Shown here: positions 16,557-23,778 of the stretch, one piece after another
Numbering within the stretch: position 1 is the first letter of the stretch
Layout of the letters: each line of letters opens with the position of its first letter
Assembly (NCBI GenBank): GCA_021838765.1
Contig: JAKCCY010000022.1
Coordinates: 1-29,949, forward strand
DNA from: Nitrospirota bacterium
GTDB taxonomy: Bacteria; Nitrospirota_A; Leptospirillia; Leptospirillales; Leptospirillaceae
Reading direction: 5' to 3'
Length of the DNA stretch: 29,949 nt
The notes under the pieces: generated by a model
Told to the model about the DNA's origin: nothing
The model's database searches: none
What the model saw: only the letters and a program-made list of their open reading frames with translations
Program-made: the position numbers and the translations under genes

Positions 16557-18047
16557 TTGGACATCTTGGTTCGTCAATGGATTCGATTGGCGGGAGCCGT
16601 TTCTTTGACAGCTATTCTGATTCTGCCTGGAGCCACAGAGGCGATTGCCCAGTCCGGGGAATGGACTGTTCCTGTCGCTCCGGGGGGGCCTTTTGACCGT
16701 GTCTACTACCCCCAGAATGCGCCTGTCGGTCCGGATGCCGGCTTTGGTCCCCGAAATTGGACACAGATGAACCAGAGTCCGGAACACAACGCTGCCATTG
16801 AGATTCCTGAAAAATCCCCTGACTGGTTTCACACAGGGGTATTCTGGCGCTATGCCGAAGCACGTGCGTGGCCACTCTCCCGGCACATTGCCTTTGGAAC
16901 AGAAACCGATGGTGAAATTGAGGCCGGGGCTGTCCAGACCCAGTTTTATGGGAATGCTCTTGGTGTCAGCGAAGTCGGCGGGGTTGTCTATGCGGAAAGT
17001 GATGACATGTTCGCTTATGCTCTCAATGCCCGGACAGGACAGCTGATCTGGAGAACGAGCCCTGTCGGAAACCATCTGATGGGCAATCCTCTGGTCAAGG
17101 GCCACTTTGTCTATCTTTCTGCCGGAGGAGTCGGATTCAATTTTGCGAATGTCGTCCGGTTTGCAAAAAAAGGGCGAGCGGTTCGCGGGATGGATGTGAG
17201 CTACAATGGAATTTACGCTCTCGACAAGACAGACGGACATCTGATCTGGTACCGGGGGTCGGTCGGCGAGGCGATGCCCACACCCGCCATTGATGGGAAT
17301 GTTCTTTTTTTTGCAACGGGATCAGGGTCGGTTCATGCTCTGGACCGAAGAACCGGACGACCGCTCTGGAGTACCCATCTAAAGGGGAGCGACAACATGT
17401 CGAGTCCGGCGGTCGATCATGGACAGCTCTTTCTGGCGATGGCGTCTCCTCCAAGGCTTTACAGTCTTTCTGCCAAAACAGGAAAGCTTTTATGGAGCCA
17501 GACGATCAAGGGGGCAGCAAATACCGGAATGGGCGATGTCAGACCGGCTGTGAGTAATGGGATTGTCATCATGGACACCGTTACCAAGCCAGAGATGATC
17601 CACGGAGATCCAACCCTGGACCCTGTTGTTGAGGCATTTGATGCCAGAACGGGAAGACCACTCTGGCTTCGCTCCATGGGGCGTGGTCCAACACCTCCTG
17701 CTTTTAAGGGTGGGGTTCCGATGATTCATGGTAATACGGTCTATGTGGGCTCTCCTGTGAACGGGGTCTATGAGGCACTGAACCTGAAGACAGGAAAGCT
17801 TCTCTGGAAGTGGAGCCGGATCAAGGCCGCCCGGGGTGCCCCGACACTCTACAAAAACAGACTTTTCATCTCAGGGGGAGATGTCCTTTATGTTCTTGAC
17901 CCAGTAACCGGACGGGAGACGGGTTCGGTGAAAATTGGGGGGCGCATGGGTATCGTAAGCCCAACGATTGTCGGGGGAACCGCCTATCTGGCCAATACCT
18001 GGGACTGGATTGTTGCTGTGCCGGTGGGGCGTTTTGTGAAGCCATAA
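16557..18047 (+). CDS. Periplasmic PQQ-type beta-propeller protein
   Basis: This is a 496-residue exported protein (signal peptide, core LAGAVSLTAILILPGA, cleavage near AIAQ at 29-32). It has a string of PQQ-like repeats of about 40 residues, each with a [D/N]-x-x-T-G-x-x-[I/L]-W motif (NARTGQLIWRTSP, DKTDGHLIWYRGS, DRRTGRPLWSTHL, SAKTGKLLWSQTI, DARTGRPLWLRSM, NLKTGKLLWKWSR), consistent with a 7-8 bladed propeller. No CxxCH haem motif is present, so it is not a quinohaemoprotein. Whether it binds PQQ or is a BamB-like scaffold cannot be told; no PQQ biosynthesis gene is in the window. Start TTG 16557 is supported by AGGAGG 5 bases upstream. It converges with the MFS gene with only 16 bases between the stops. 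Confidence 0.8.
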   Translation: MDILVRQWIRLAGAVSLTAILILPGATEAIAQSGEWTVPVAPGGPFDRVYYPQNAPVGPDAGFGPRNWTQMNQSPEHNAAIEIPEKSPDWFHTGVFWRYAEARAWPLSRHIAFGTETDGEIEAGAVQTQFYGNALGVSEVGGVVYAESDDMFAYALNARTGQLIWRTSPVGNHLMGNPLVKGHFVYLSAGGVGFNFANVVRFAKKGRAVRGMDVSYNGIYALDKTDGHLIWYRGSVGEAMPTPAIDGNVLFFATGSGSVHALDRRTGRPLWSTHLKGSDNMSSPAVDHGQLFLAMASPPRLYSLSAKTGKLLWSQTIKGAANTGMGDVRPAVSNGIVIMDTVTKPEMIHGDPTLDPVVEAFDARTGRPLWLRSMGRGPTPPAFKGGVPMIHGNTVYVGSPVNGVYEALNLKTGKLLWKWSRIKAARGAPTLYKNRLFISGGDVLYVLDPVTGRETGSVKIGGRMGIVSPTIVGGTAYLANTWDWIVAVPVGRFVKP

Positions 18048-18063
18048 CAATCCGGTAAGCGCT

Positions 18064-19176
18064 TTATAATGCTTTTTCTTCTTTTCGGGCAAAAAAACGG
18101 TAGGAAAAGAGAAAAAAGGGTGGAAGCAGCGAGGGCCATATGTCTCTTGCTGCAAATCCCGAAAATCCCCATCGGGAAATCATTGCTCCGGCAGTAAAGC
18201 TTCCAAAGACTCCTCCAAGAACAACCGCAAGATCGATATACCCGACGAACTGGTTGAAAACCTGATTCTCCCTTGCTCTTTCCCGTGCCCAGATCAGGCT
18301 TGTCATGGCAAAAAGTCCCGCTCCCCATCCGTCAAGAAGGGCAATTGCAAGGATTGCCCATGGAGAATGGGCATGGGAAAGGGCAAAAAGTCTCAAGGGC
18401 TGGGCAAGGAAAGATGCCAGAATCACTTTGGTGACGGGAAGTCTCGAAAGCCACCTCGAGTAGATCAAAGACATGATGACCATGGTCAATTCAGCAATGG
18501 CCGAGACCAGAGGGATAAAACTGCTGTTTTTGGTGATTCCCCTGAGAAACAGTTCGGTAAATGGCAATAGGGGGGCATTTACAAAATGAAAAGAGAAAAA
18601 AGCCAGCAGCATCCATGTCTCGGCCTTGCCAGGGAAAAGAATTTGCGTGCGTTTGGTTTTGGTGGTCATTCTGTCCGGTAACTGAGTATGTGTTGACACA
18701 ATCCAGATGTTCAGGATCAGGGTCAGAATCCCGACGGCTTCAATAGACGAAGAGATCCCGAAAAAATAAAGAGTTGTTCCTGCCAGAAGACCGACAATGC
18801 CCAGAATGAAATGCTGGACGAGAACAAAGGAGTTCAGAGCCTTCCGTGTGGTCGGGGAGGAGTTCTTTCGATTGAATAGTGCTAATGAAAGGGGAAGGTA
18901 GGGGAGTCGGCCCACCCATAGCATAAGGGCGAGTATGACTCCGTAAAAGGCGTCATGCACGGATGTAAAGGCAATGAGAAGAAGGGGGAGGGGGAGCAAA
19001 AAGAGAAGGATGAGAAATCGGGAAGGGGATTCAATGCGGTCAAGAACATATCCGAGGGGAACCCTGAAAACGAGCGGTAGCAGGTTTCCGAATCCAAGGA
19101 CAAGTCCAATTTTTGATTCCCCAAGACCATTGCCCTGAAGGATGATGCTGATGAACGGCCAGACAAACTCTCCCAT
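18064..19176 (-). CDS. MFS transporter, N-terminally shortened by an in-frame amber codon
   Basis: This major facilitator superfamily permease has 370 residues from ATG 19176, with about eleven hydrophobic segments and a cytoplasmic loop motif GYVLDRIESPSRF after TM2. The substrate cannot be read from sequence. The frame continues upstream of ATG 19176 with PGIIWVPLFANGL joined to MGEFVWPFISIIL, which is a typical MFS first helix. That upstream part is cut off by TAG at 19216-19218, and 12 codons earlier there is an ATG (19254) with AAGGAGC upstream. So the full-length protein would be 396 residues, and the gene seems to carry a nonsense mutation at codon 13. Translation from ATG 19176 would lack half of TM1 and has no good ribosome binding site. 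It is probably a recent pseudogene. Confidence 0.75.
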   Translation of the reverse strand: MGEFVWPFISIILQGNGLGESKIGLVLGFGNLLPLVFRVPLGYVLDRIESPSRFLILLFLLPLPLLLIAFTSVHDAFYGVILALMLWVGRLPYLPLSLALFNRKNSSPTTRKALNSFVLVQHFILGIVGLLAGTTLYFFGISSSIEAVGILTLILNIWIVSTHTQLPDRMTTKTKRTQILFPGKAETWMLLAFFSFHFVNAPLLPFTELFLRGITKNSSFIPLVSAIAELTMVIMSLIYSRWLSRLPVTKVILASFLAQPLRLFALSHAHSPWAILAIALLDGWGAGLFAMTSLIWARERARENQVFNQFVGYIDLAVVLGGVFGSFTAGAMISRWGFSGFAARDIWPSLLPPFFLFSYRFFARKEEKAL

Positions 19177-19254
19177 CAGTCCATTTGCAAAAAGTGGAAC
19201 CCAGATGATCCCCGGCTAGGTTTTGTGTCCGGTTTCATTTCTTGGAGGTCTCAT
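19177..19254 (-). pseudogene. Displaced N-terminus of the MFS transporter with amber codon
   Basis: ATG 19254, preceded by AAGGAGCAGGAAATCA, opens a 12-codon reading frame (MRPPRNETGHKT) that stops at TAG 19216-19218. It then continues in the same frame with PGIIWVPLFANGL straight into the annotated MFS protein. No base insertion or deletion is needed: a single substitution in the TAG would restore it. An alternative repair is one extra G in the GGGG run after TAG, joined to the ATG at 19238. Confidence 0.6.
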
Positions 19255-19335
19255 TGATTTCCTGCTCCTTCTAATCTCCATATTTTGATAATCATGCCAT
19301 AAAAATCTCGTCTCAACAGTTTGCTGTCCATGAAA

Positions 19336-19359
19336 TCCTGAAAAGACGTTTTTTCAGGA
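19336..19359. repeat. Inverted repeat upstream of the glycosyltransferase gene
   Basis: TCCTGAAAA and TTTTCAGGA form a perfect 9-bp stem with a 6-base loop in the divergent region between the MFS and glycosyltransferase genes, about 100 bases before the latter. There is no downstream U-run, so an operator or leader hairpin is more likely than a terminator. Confidence 0.4.
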
Positions 19360-19456
19360 CGGAAATTCTGGCAGGTTAATCTGTTCTTGAGATTCCTGTT
19401 ACGCTGGACCTTTATGGTGAAAACAGAGAATCTGTCCGGGTTGCTGAGGACTTCCA

Positions 19457-20668
19457 GTGAAGGAGGATGGTCTGGCAAAAATCATGGTGCTATATGCCTC
19501 GATCGGCAGCGGACATAAAAAGGCGGCCGAAGCGATTGTTTCTTCCCTTCGTTCGCAAGAAGTGATTCAGGATGTTTTGCTGGTCGATGTGTTGTCTCTT
19601 ATGAATCCACTATATCGATTTCTGGTCCCAAGAGGTTATATCTCGCTGGCCAGATATTGTCCTGCTGTTCTGGGACTTTTGTATCGGATTTCGGATCGGT
19701 CCTTTTCCCTTCTTCCCCCTGTAATCTTTCTCCGGTCGATTGTGTCCCGACTGTTTTCCTGCGGATTCAGGACATTCATCAGGGGCTCTGCCCCCAATGT
19801 CATTGTCTGCAGCCACTTCCTTCCGATGGAGCTTTTGTCGACCGATTTGATGAAGGAAGTCTCCCCGCTTCTTTTTGTTTCGGTAACGGACATTATTCCC
19901 CATGCCTTTTGGGTGGCACCGGAAGTCGACCGGTATTTTGTCGCCTCTGGAGAATCGCTCAAAAAGATGAAGCAACTGGGTGTTCCGGCAGAAAAAGTCA
20001 TCGTGTCGGGAATTCCCGTTCACCCCTCGTTTCATCGGGATGGCACTGCCTGTGGTGCGGATATTCAGCCGGAAAACCCATTAAGACTGCTTGTGGTGGG
20101 GGGCGGTGCCGGGGTCGCTCCCATTGAAAAACTTCTTGGTGCGTTGTCCATAAACGTGCTTCCCATATCGGTCACTGTTGTGACCGGTAGCAACAGGGCT
20201 CTTTTTCGTCGGATTTTTTTAAAGAGGTCGTCTTACCCTTTTCCGCTTGTTGTAAGAGGGTATGCGAGAAAGATGAGCCTGTTAATGGAAAAGGCGGATC
20301 TTGTCATTACAAAGCCAGGAGGGCTGACCACGGCCGAGTGTCTCGCCATGGGGAAGCCGATGCTTCTTTTTTCTCCGATCCCTGGTCAGGAGGAAGATAA
20401 CCGGGATGTTCTGGCAGGATGGGGTGCCGCGAGATATCTGATGCATCCGGAGGAGGCCTTTTTTTTTCTGGAGTTGTTGATAAAGGACCGGAGAATCCTC
20501 TTTTCCATGAGGGACAGTGCAAAAGAGCGGGGACGCCCGGACGCTTCCAGCGTGATTTGCCAGGAAGTTCTTTGCTCTCTTCATAAAACAAGGAGAAGGG
20601 ACGATGGAAAGTCTTTGTCGGAAAAGATTTCGAGAGTTGGACGAATGGCATTTTCCAAATGGTTTTGA
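19457..20668 (+). CDS. MGDG-synthase-like glycosyltransferase (GT28, diacylglycerol glycosylation)
   Basis: This 403-residue enzyme is of the MGDG synthase/UgtP type, which moves a sugar from a UDP-sugar to diacylglycerol or a related lipid at the inner membrane face. The N-terminal MGDG_synth domain begins with VLYASIGSGHKKAAEAI (residues 11-27, the acceptor-side glycine loop) and includes CSHFLPMELLS. The C-terminal GT28 donor-binding domain has TKPGGLTTAECLAMGKP (285-301) and PIPGQEEDNRD, which contact the UDP-sugar. GTG 19457 has GAGGA 6 bases upstream. A second Shine-Dalgarno, AAGGAGG at 19460-19466, sits before an in-frame CTG (19472), so the true start could be slightly internal. It is followed 18 bases later by the metallophosphoesterase gene, forming an envelope-lipid operon. 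The exact lipid product is unknown. Confidence 0.8.
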   Translation: MKEDGLAKIMVLYASIGSGHKKAAEAIVSSLRSQEVIQDVLLVDVLSLMNPLYRFLVPRGYISLARYCPAVLGLLYRISDRSFSLLPPVIFLRSIVSRLFSCGFRTFIRGSAPNVIVCSHFLPMELLSTDLMKEVSPLLFVSVTDIIPHAFWVAPEVDRYFVASGESLKKMKQLGVPAEKVIVSGIPVHPSFHRDGTACGADIQPENPLRLLVVGGGAGVAPIEKLLGALSINVLPISVTVVTGSNRALFRRIFLKRSSYPFPLVVRGYARKMSLLMEKADLVITKPGGLTTAECLAMGKPMLLFSPIPGQEEDNRDVLAGWGAARYLMHPEEAFFFLELLIKDRRILFSMRDSAKERGRPDASSVICQEVLCSLHKTRRRDDGKSLSEKISRVGRMAFSKWF

Positions 20669-20686
20669 TTGGATGGGGAGGGTCTG

Positions 20687-21517
20687 ATGGCACGATATCG
20701 TTCAATCTGGATCTCTGATATTCATCTCGGGACAAAGGGTTGCCAGGCGGACAGGCTGTTGGATTTTCTTCGATGCACGGAATCGGAATACCTGTACCTC
20801 GTAGGGGACATTATTGATTTCTGGAGTCTCAGGAGAAGCTGGTTCTGGCCGGAGACACACAACACGGTCGTCCAGAAAATTCTGAGAAAGTCCCGATCAG
20901 GAACGAAGGTTTTTTATATTCAGGGCAACCATGACCCCATGGCAGACTGGATGGTATCGATCCTGAATTCGGGGCAGGTTGGATTTGGGCCCATCAGTAT
21001 TTCTCGGGAAGCCGTTCATGTTTCTGCTGACGGGAAGACTTTTCTGGTATTGCACGGTGACCAGTTTGATTCCTGCATGCAGTATGCCCCCTGGCTCGCA
21101 AAACTCGGAGATCGGGGTTACTCCCTCCTTCTTGGAGCAAACCGCTTCCTTCTTCCCGTAATCCGATTCTTGGGAATTCATTCCCGATGGTCCCTGGCCG
21201 GGTATGTTAAACGGTCAATGAAGACGGCTGTTTCTTTTATCAGTGACTTTGAGGAAATTGTTGCGAGGTCCGTAAGGAGAAACGAGGCGCATGGAGTCAT
21301 ATGCGGACATATTCATCATGCAAGTATCCGTCAGATTGACGGGGTCTCCTATATGAATGACGGAGACTGGATTGAAAGTTGCTCCGCTCTTTGTGAACAT
21401 GAAGATGGTCGATTCGAGATCCTCAGATGGGATGAAGTCGTTTTGTGCGAGGCAGGCGAACCTGTTGGAGAGATTTTCCAGGAGAATCTTTCGGAGGAGG
21501 AAACTTCCAGAGCCTGA
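20687..21517 (+). CDS. LpxH-like metallophosphoesterase (UDP-2,3-diacylglucosamine hydrolase family)
   Basis: This is a 276-residue calcineurin-like phosphoesterase of the COG2908 group. All metal-binding motifs are visible: D11-x-H13 in ISDIHLG, GDIIDFW (40-46), GNHD (80-83), HGD (123-125) and GHIHH in the C-terminal third. LpxH removes UMP from UDP-2,3-diacylglucosamine in lipid A synthesis. This protein is about 35 residues longer than E. coli LpxH, and the family also contains enzymes of unknown substrate, so lpxH is likely but not proven. I chose ATG 20687 (GGGAGGG 4 bases upstream) over the TTG at 20669. It is coupled with the upstream glycosyltransferase. Confidence 0.8.
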   Translation: MARYRSIWISDIHLGTKGCQADRLLDFLRCTESEYLYLVGDIIDFWSLRRSWFWPETHNTVVQKILRKSRSGTKVFYIQGNHDPMADWMVSILNSGQVGFGPISISREAVHVSADGKTFLVLHGDQFDSCMQYAPWLAKLGDRGYSLLLGANRFLLPVIRFLGIHSRWSLAGYVKRSMKTAVSFISDFEEIVARSVRRNEAHGVICGHIHHASIRQIDGVSYMNDGDWIESCSALCEHEDGRFEILRWDEVVLCEAGEPVGEIFQENLSEEETSRA

Positions 21518-21547
21518 TTCTGGCCGAAAGGCGAGCAGGAGGGGGTG

Positions 21548-21577
21548 TCCGGCGGTTTAAGTCTTTTTGCCGCCGGA
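21548..21577. terminator. Hairpin between convergent genes
   Basis: TCCGGCGG and CCGCCGGA form a perfect 8-bp GC-rich stem around a 14-base loop that contains a T run. It lies between the ends of the metallophosphoesterase gene (+) and the exported-protein gene (-) and probably stops transcription from both sides. Confidence 0.55.
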
Positions 21578-21597
21578 ACTCCATGTGGGGGGAATAG

Positions 21598-22269
21598 CTA
21601 GGCGGGCTGCCTTGCATTGAAGGCAGAGCTTGGCAGGCGTGTCGGCTGGAGATGGCCAGCCGGGCGGGATGTTGTACCTGCGGTCAGGATAGGTTCAATC
21701 CGGATTTTCAATGCTTCCATCCTCTCCATCCGGGTTGGCTTTTTCGCGGATGGAGAGATCACGATACGATCCTCATCTGTTGCTGGGTCGATCTGGCGAA
21801 GCTTGTCGCCGGAGATCCTGACACATTCGCCGGGAGAGAGTTTTGTCACATCAGGGGAGAGTTGTTTTTCCATGATGACCATGACTCCCTGTTCGGGGTG
21901 GTAGACGACTGAGGGATCCACAACAACATCAACCATTTTTCCCCCTGATGAGTGAATGCATCCGGACTGGCTGGTTGATCCGGCTCGAGTCGAACGGATC
22001 TCCATGTTCGTGATCCCCGATTTTGCTGTCTTCATTTCAACAATTAGCCCGATAAGGTTTTCAGGGCTGTTCTTCGACAGGGCATATTCGGAATGACCTT
22101 TGTGCTGCTTCTCTGCCGCCCCGGCAGATTGTGCATTGTTTCCTTCCCACAAGATGGAAAGAAAGACCGCTCCGGCAAGGATGGTCCGGAAGAACCCGGT
22201 ATCTGAAACATATTGGCCTGTAGTGGCTTGACCTGACTGATTTTTTGAGTTTGATCTATCGTTTTTCAT
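21598..22269 (-). CDS. Exported protein of unknown function
   Basis: This is a 223-residue protein with a long polar N-terminus (about 25 residues), then one hydrophobic segment (GFFRTILAGAVFLSILWEG, about 25-43), suggesting a signal peptide or single anchor. The middle (70-150) looks like a small beta domain with GLIVEMKTAKSGITNMEIRS and GVMVIMEKQLSPDVTKLSPG. The last 50 residues are basic and Pro-rich and probably disordered. I do not recognise a family. One Cys pair (in SGCIHSSG and GECVRIS) could form a disulfide. ATG 22269 is preceded by GAGG 5 bases upstream. It faces away from the sigma-54 activator gene across an AT-rich gap. Confidence 0.6.
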   Translation of the reverse strand: MKNDRSNSKNQSGQATTGQYVSDTGFFRTILAGAVFLSILWEGNNAQSAGAAEKQHKGHSEYALSKNSPENLIGLIVEMKTAKSGITNMEIRSTRAGSTSQSGCIHSSGGKMVDVVVDPSVVYHPEQGVMVIMEKQLSPDVTKLSPGECVRISGDKLRQIDPATDEDRIVISPSAKKPTRMERMEALKIRIEPILTAGTTSRPAGHLQPTRLPSSAFNARQPA

Positions 22270-22669
22270 CTCAGCCTCGTTCGATCTGATTTCTTATTTA
22301 TGAAGTAAGCGACTCTTTCTGGATCACATTGCTTCTGCCTATGTTAAGCAACATCTATGCCATATTTATGATTGTATGTTTTTAAAGGACTTATTTGTTT
22401 TATTAATTCCTGATGTTACATTATTGTAAACATAAAAACAAATATGTCTTCATGGAAGGATGGTTATTTTCAATAGGTGCATTCCTGCCACCTTCCCATG
22501 AAAGAATGTTCTTTGCTCTTTCCATTTTCTGATATTGATTGAGGGTTGTTTCCCCAAGCCATGTTTTGCCGTCTTTTTTCTTTCTTGATGAAACAATAGA
22601 ATCCCGAAAATCGTTTTTTCAGGGGATGATCCTTGTACGTTTTTCGGATAATCAGGAAGAGGAAAATAA
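22270..22669. other. AT-rich divergent intergenic region
   Basis: No gene is seen in these 400 bases, which are clearly more AT-rich than the flanking genes. A dyad TTACA-TTAT-TGTAA lies at 22416-22429 and could be a regulator site. I looked for a -24/-12 sigma-54 promoter (TGGCAC-N5-TTGC type) and did not find one. The region must hold the promoters of the exported-protein gene (-) and the activator gene (+). Confidence 0.5.
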
Positions 22670-23611
22670 GTGGATGCAGAAAGTGGACTTCTTCGTATGT
22701 TCTTAAAGACCCGGTCTCCGGCTTTTTCCCGAATTATTGAACAGATGCGTCTTTTGGCTCCGCACGACATACCGGTTGTGGTCGAAGGGGAGACCGGAAC
22801 CGGGAAAGAGCATTTTGTCCAGTGTCTTCATGAACTTTCTCCAAGGAATCGAGGGATGCTGGTTCCAGTGAATATGGGCGGAATCCCCCAGGGACTTTTT
22901 GAGGAAATCTTTTTTGGTCATGTGCGCGGAGCTTTTACAGGTGCCGACCTGGCAAAGGAAGGGCTATTTGCGGCTGCTAATGGGGGAACGCTGTTCCTTG
23001 ACGAGTTCAATGCGATGCTTCCTGAGCACCAGCCAAAACTGCTTCGTGTCCTTGAAACGGCAACATACCTCCCTGTCGGTGGCCTTGAAACGAAGAAAAC
23101 CTCCGCACGGGTTGTTGTCGCGAGTAATGCCTCCCTGAGCGTGATGAAGGAGACCGGGGTCCTGAGGGAAGATCTGTACTTCCGCCTTGCAACGTTTAGG
23201 GTCATTCTTCCACCCTTGCGGGAGCGACGGGAAGATATTGTGCCGTTGTTTCAGTATTTCCTGTCTCAATATTCAGATCGGTTCAAAAAATCTCCCCCCT
23301 CGTATTCCAAAAAGCTTCTTGACCGGATTGAAGCTCATGAATGGAAAGGAAATATTCGAGAGCTTTCCAGAAAAACCGAGCATGCGGCCCTTTTTTGTGG
23401 CTCAGGACCAATTGAGTGGCATCATTTCGGAATCTCGTCAGAAGAAGAGTCTTTCCCGCGTTTTGGTGTCGCTCTTGAAGGATTTGAGCGTGGTTACATT
23501 CAGAATGCCATCCGGAAATCCGGAGGCAATATCCGTCTGGGAACCGAGTTGACCGGTCTGTCAAGTACCACATACAAGCGAAAGGTAAGACAGCATCACC
23601 CTGACAAGTAA
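22670..23611 (+). CDS. Stand-alone sigma-54-dependent transcription activator (AAA+ and Fis domains only)
   Basis: This 313-residue enhancer-binding protein remodels RNA polymerase-sigma-54 at the cost of ATP. The AAA+ domain starts almost at the N-terminus. It has Walker A GETGTGKE (40-47), the sigma-54-contacting GAFTGA loop (87-92), Walker B GGTLFLDEF (105-113), the arginine finger region LREDLYFRL, and a Fis-type helix-turn-helix at the C-terminus (GGNIRLGTELTGLSSTTYKR). There is no receiver, GAF or PAS domain, so activity must be set by expression level or a partner protein. Start GTG 22670 has GAGG 7 bases upstream. Its target is not evident in the window; ppsA follows 167 bases downstream on the same strand. 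Confidence 0.88.
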   Translation: MDAESGLLRMFLKTRSPAFSRIIEQMRLLAPHDIPVVVEGETGTGKEHFVQCLHELSPRNRGMLVPVNMGGIPQGLFEEIFFGHVRGAFTGADLAKEGLFAAANGGTLFLDEFNAMLPEHQPKLLRVLETATYLPVGGLETKKTSARVVVASNASLSVMKETGVLREDLYFRLATFRVILPPLRERREDIVPLFQYFLSQYSDRFKKSPPSYSKKLLDRIEAHEWKGNIRELSRKTEHAALFCGSGPIEWHHFGISSEEESFPRFGVALEGFERGYIQNAIRKSGGNIRLGTELTGLSSTTYKRKVRQHHPDK

Positions 23612-23667
23612 GACTTCTTTCGTTGGAGAAGAATCAGGGAAGTGGGCGGAATAAAATGCTGGCTTCC

Positions 23668-23696
23668 TTGATTATTTTGGCAGAATTCCCTATCTT
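23668..23696 (+). promoter_or_regulatory. Possible sigma-70-type promoter of ppsA
   Basis: TTGATT (23668-23673) and TATCTT (23691-23696) are 17 bases apart, each matching four of six consensus positions, about 80 bases before the ppsA start. It is weak evidence, but it is the best pair in the gap. Confidence 0.3.
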
Positions 23697-23778
23697 TGAG
23701 AGTATGTGTGAAAGGATTTTGGTAAACTCGTACGAAGGGCCGGGGTGATTTTTGGCTCGGCATAGGGAGAGATGGCGA

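Noticed and set aside
16395..17240. 281-residue minus-strand ORF over the PQQ-propeller gene
   Set aside because: It overlaps the signal peptide and first repeats of a well-supported gene and has no recognisable motif.
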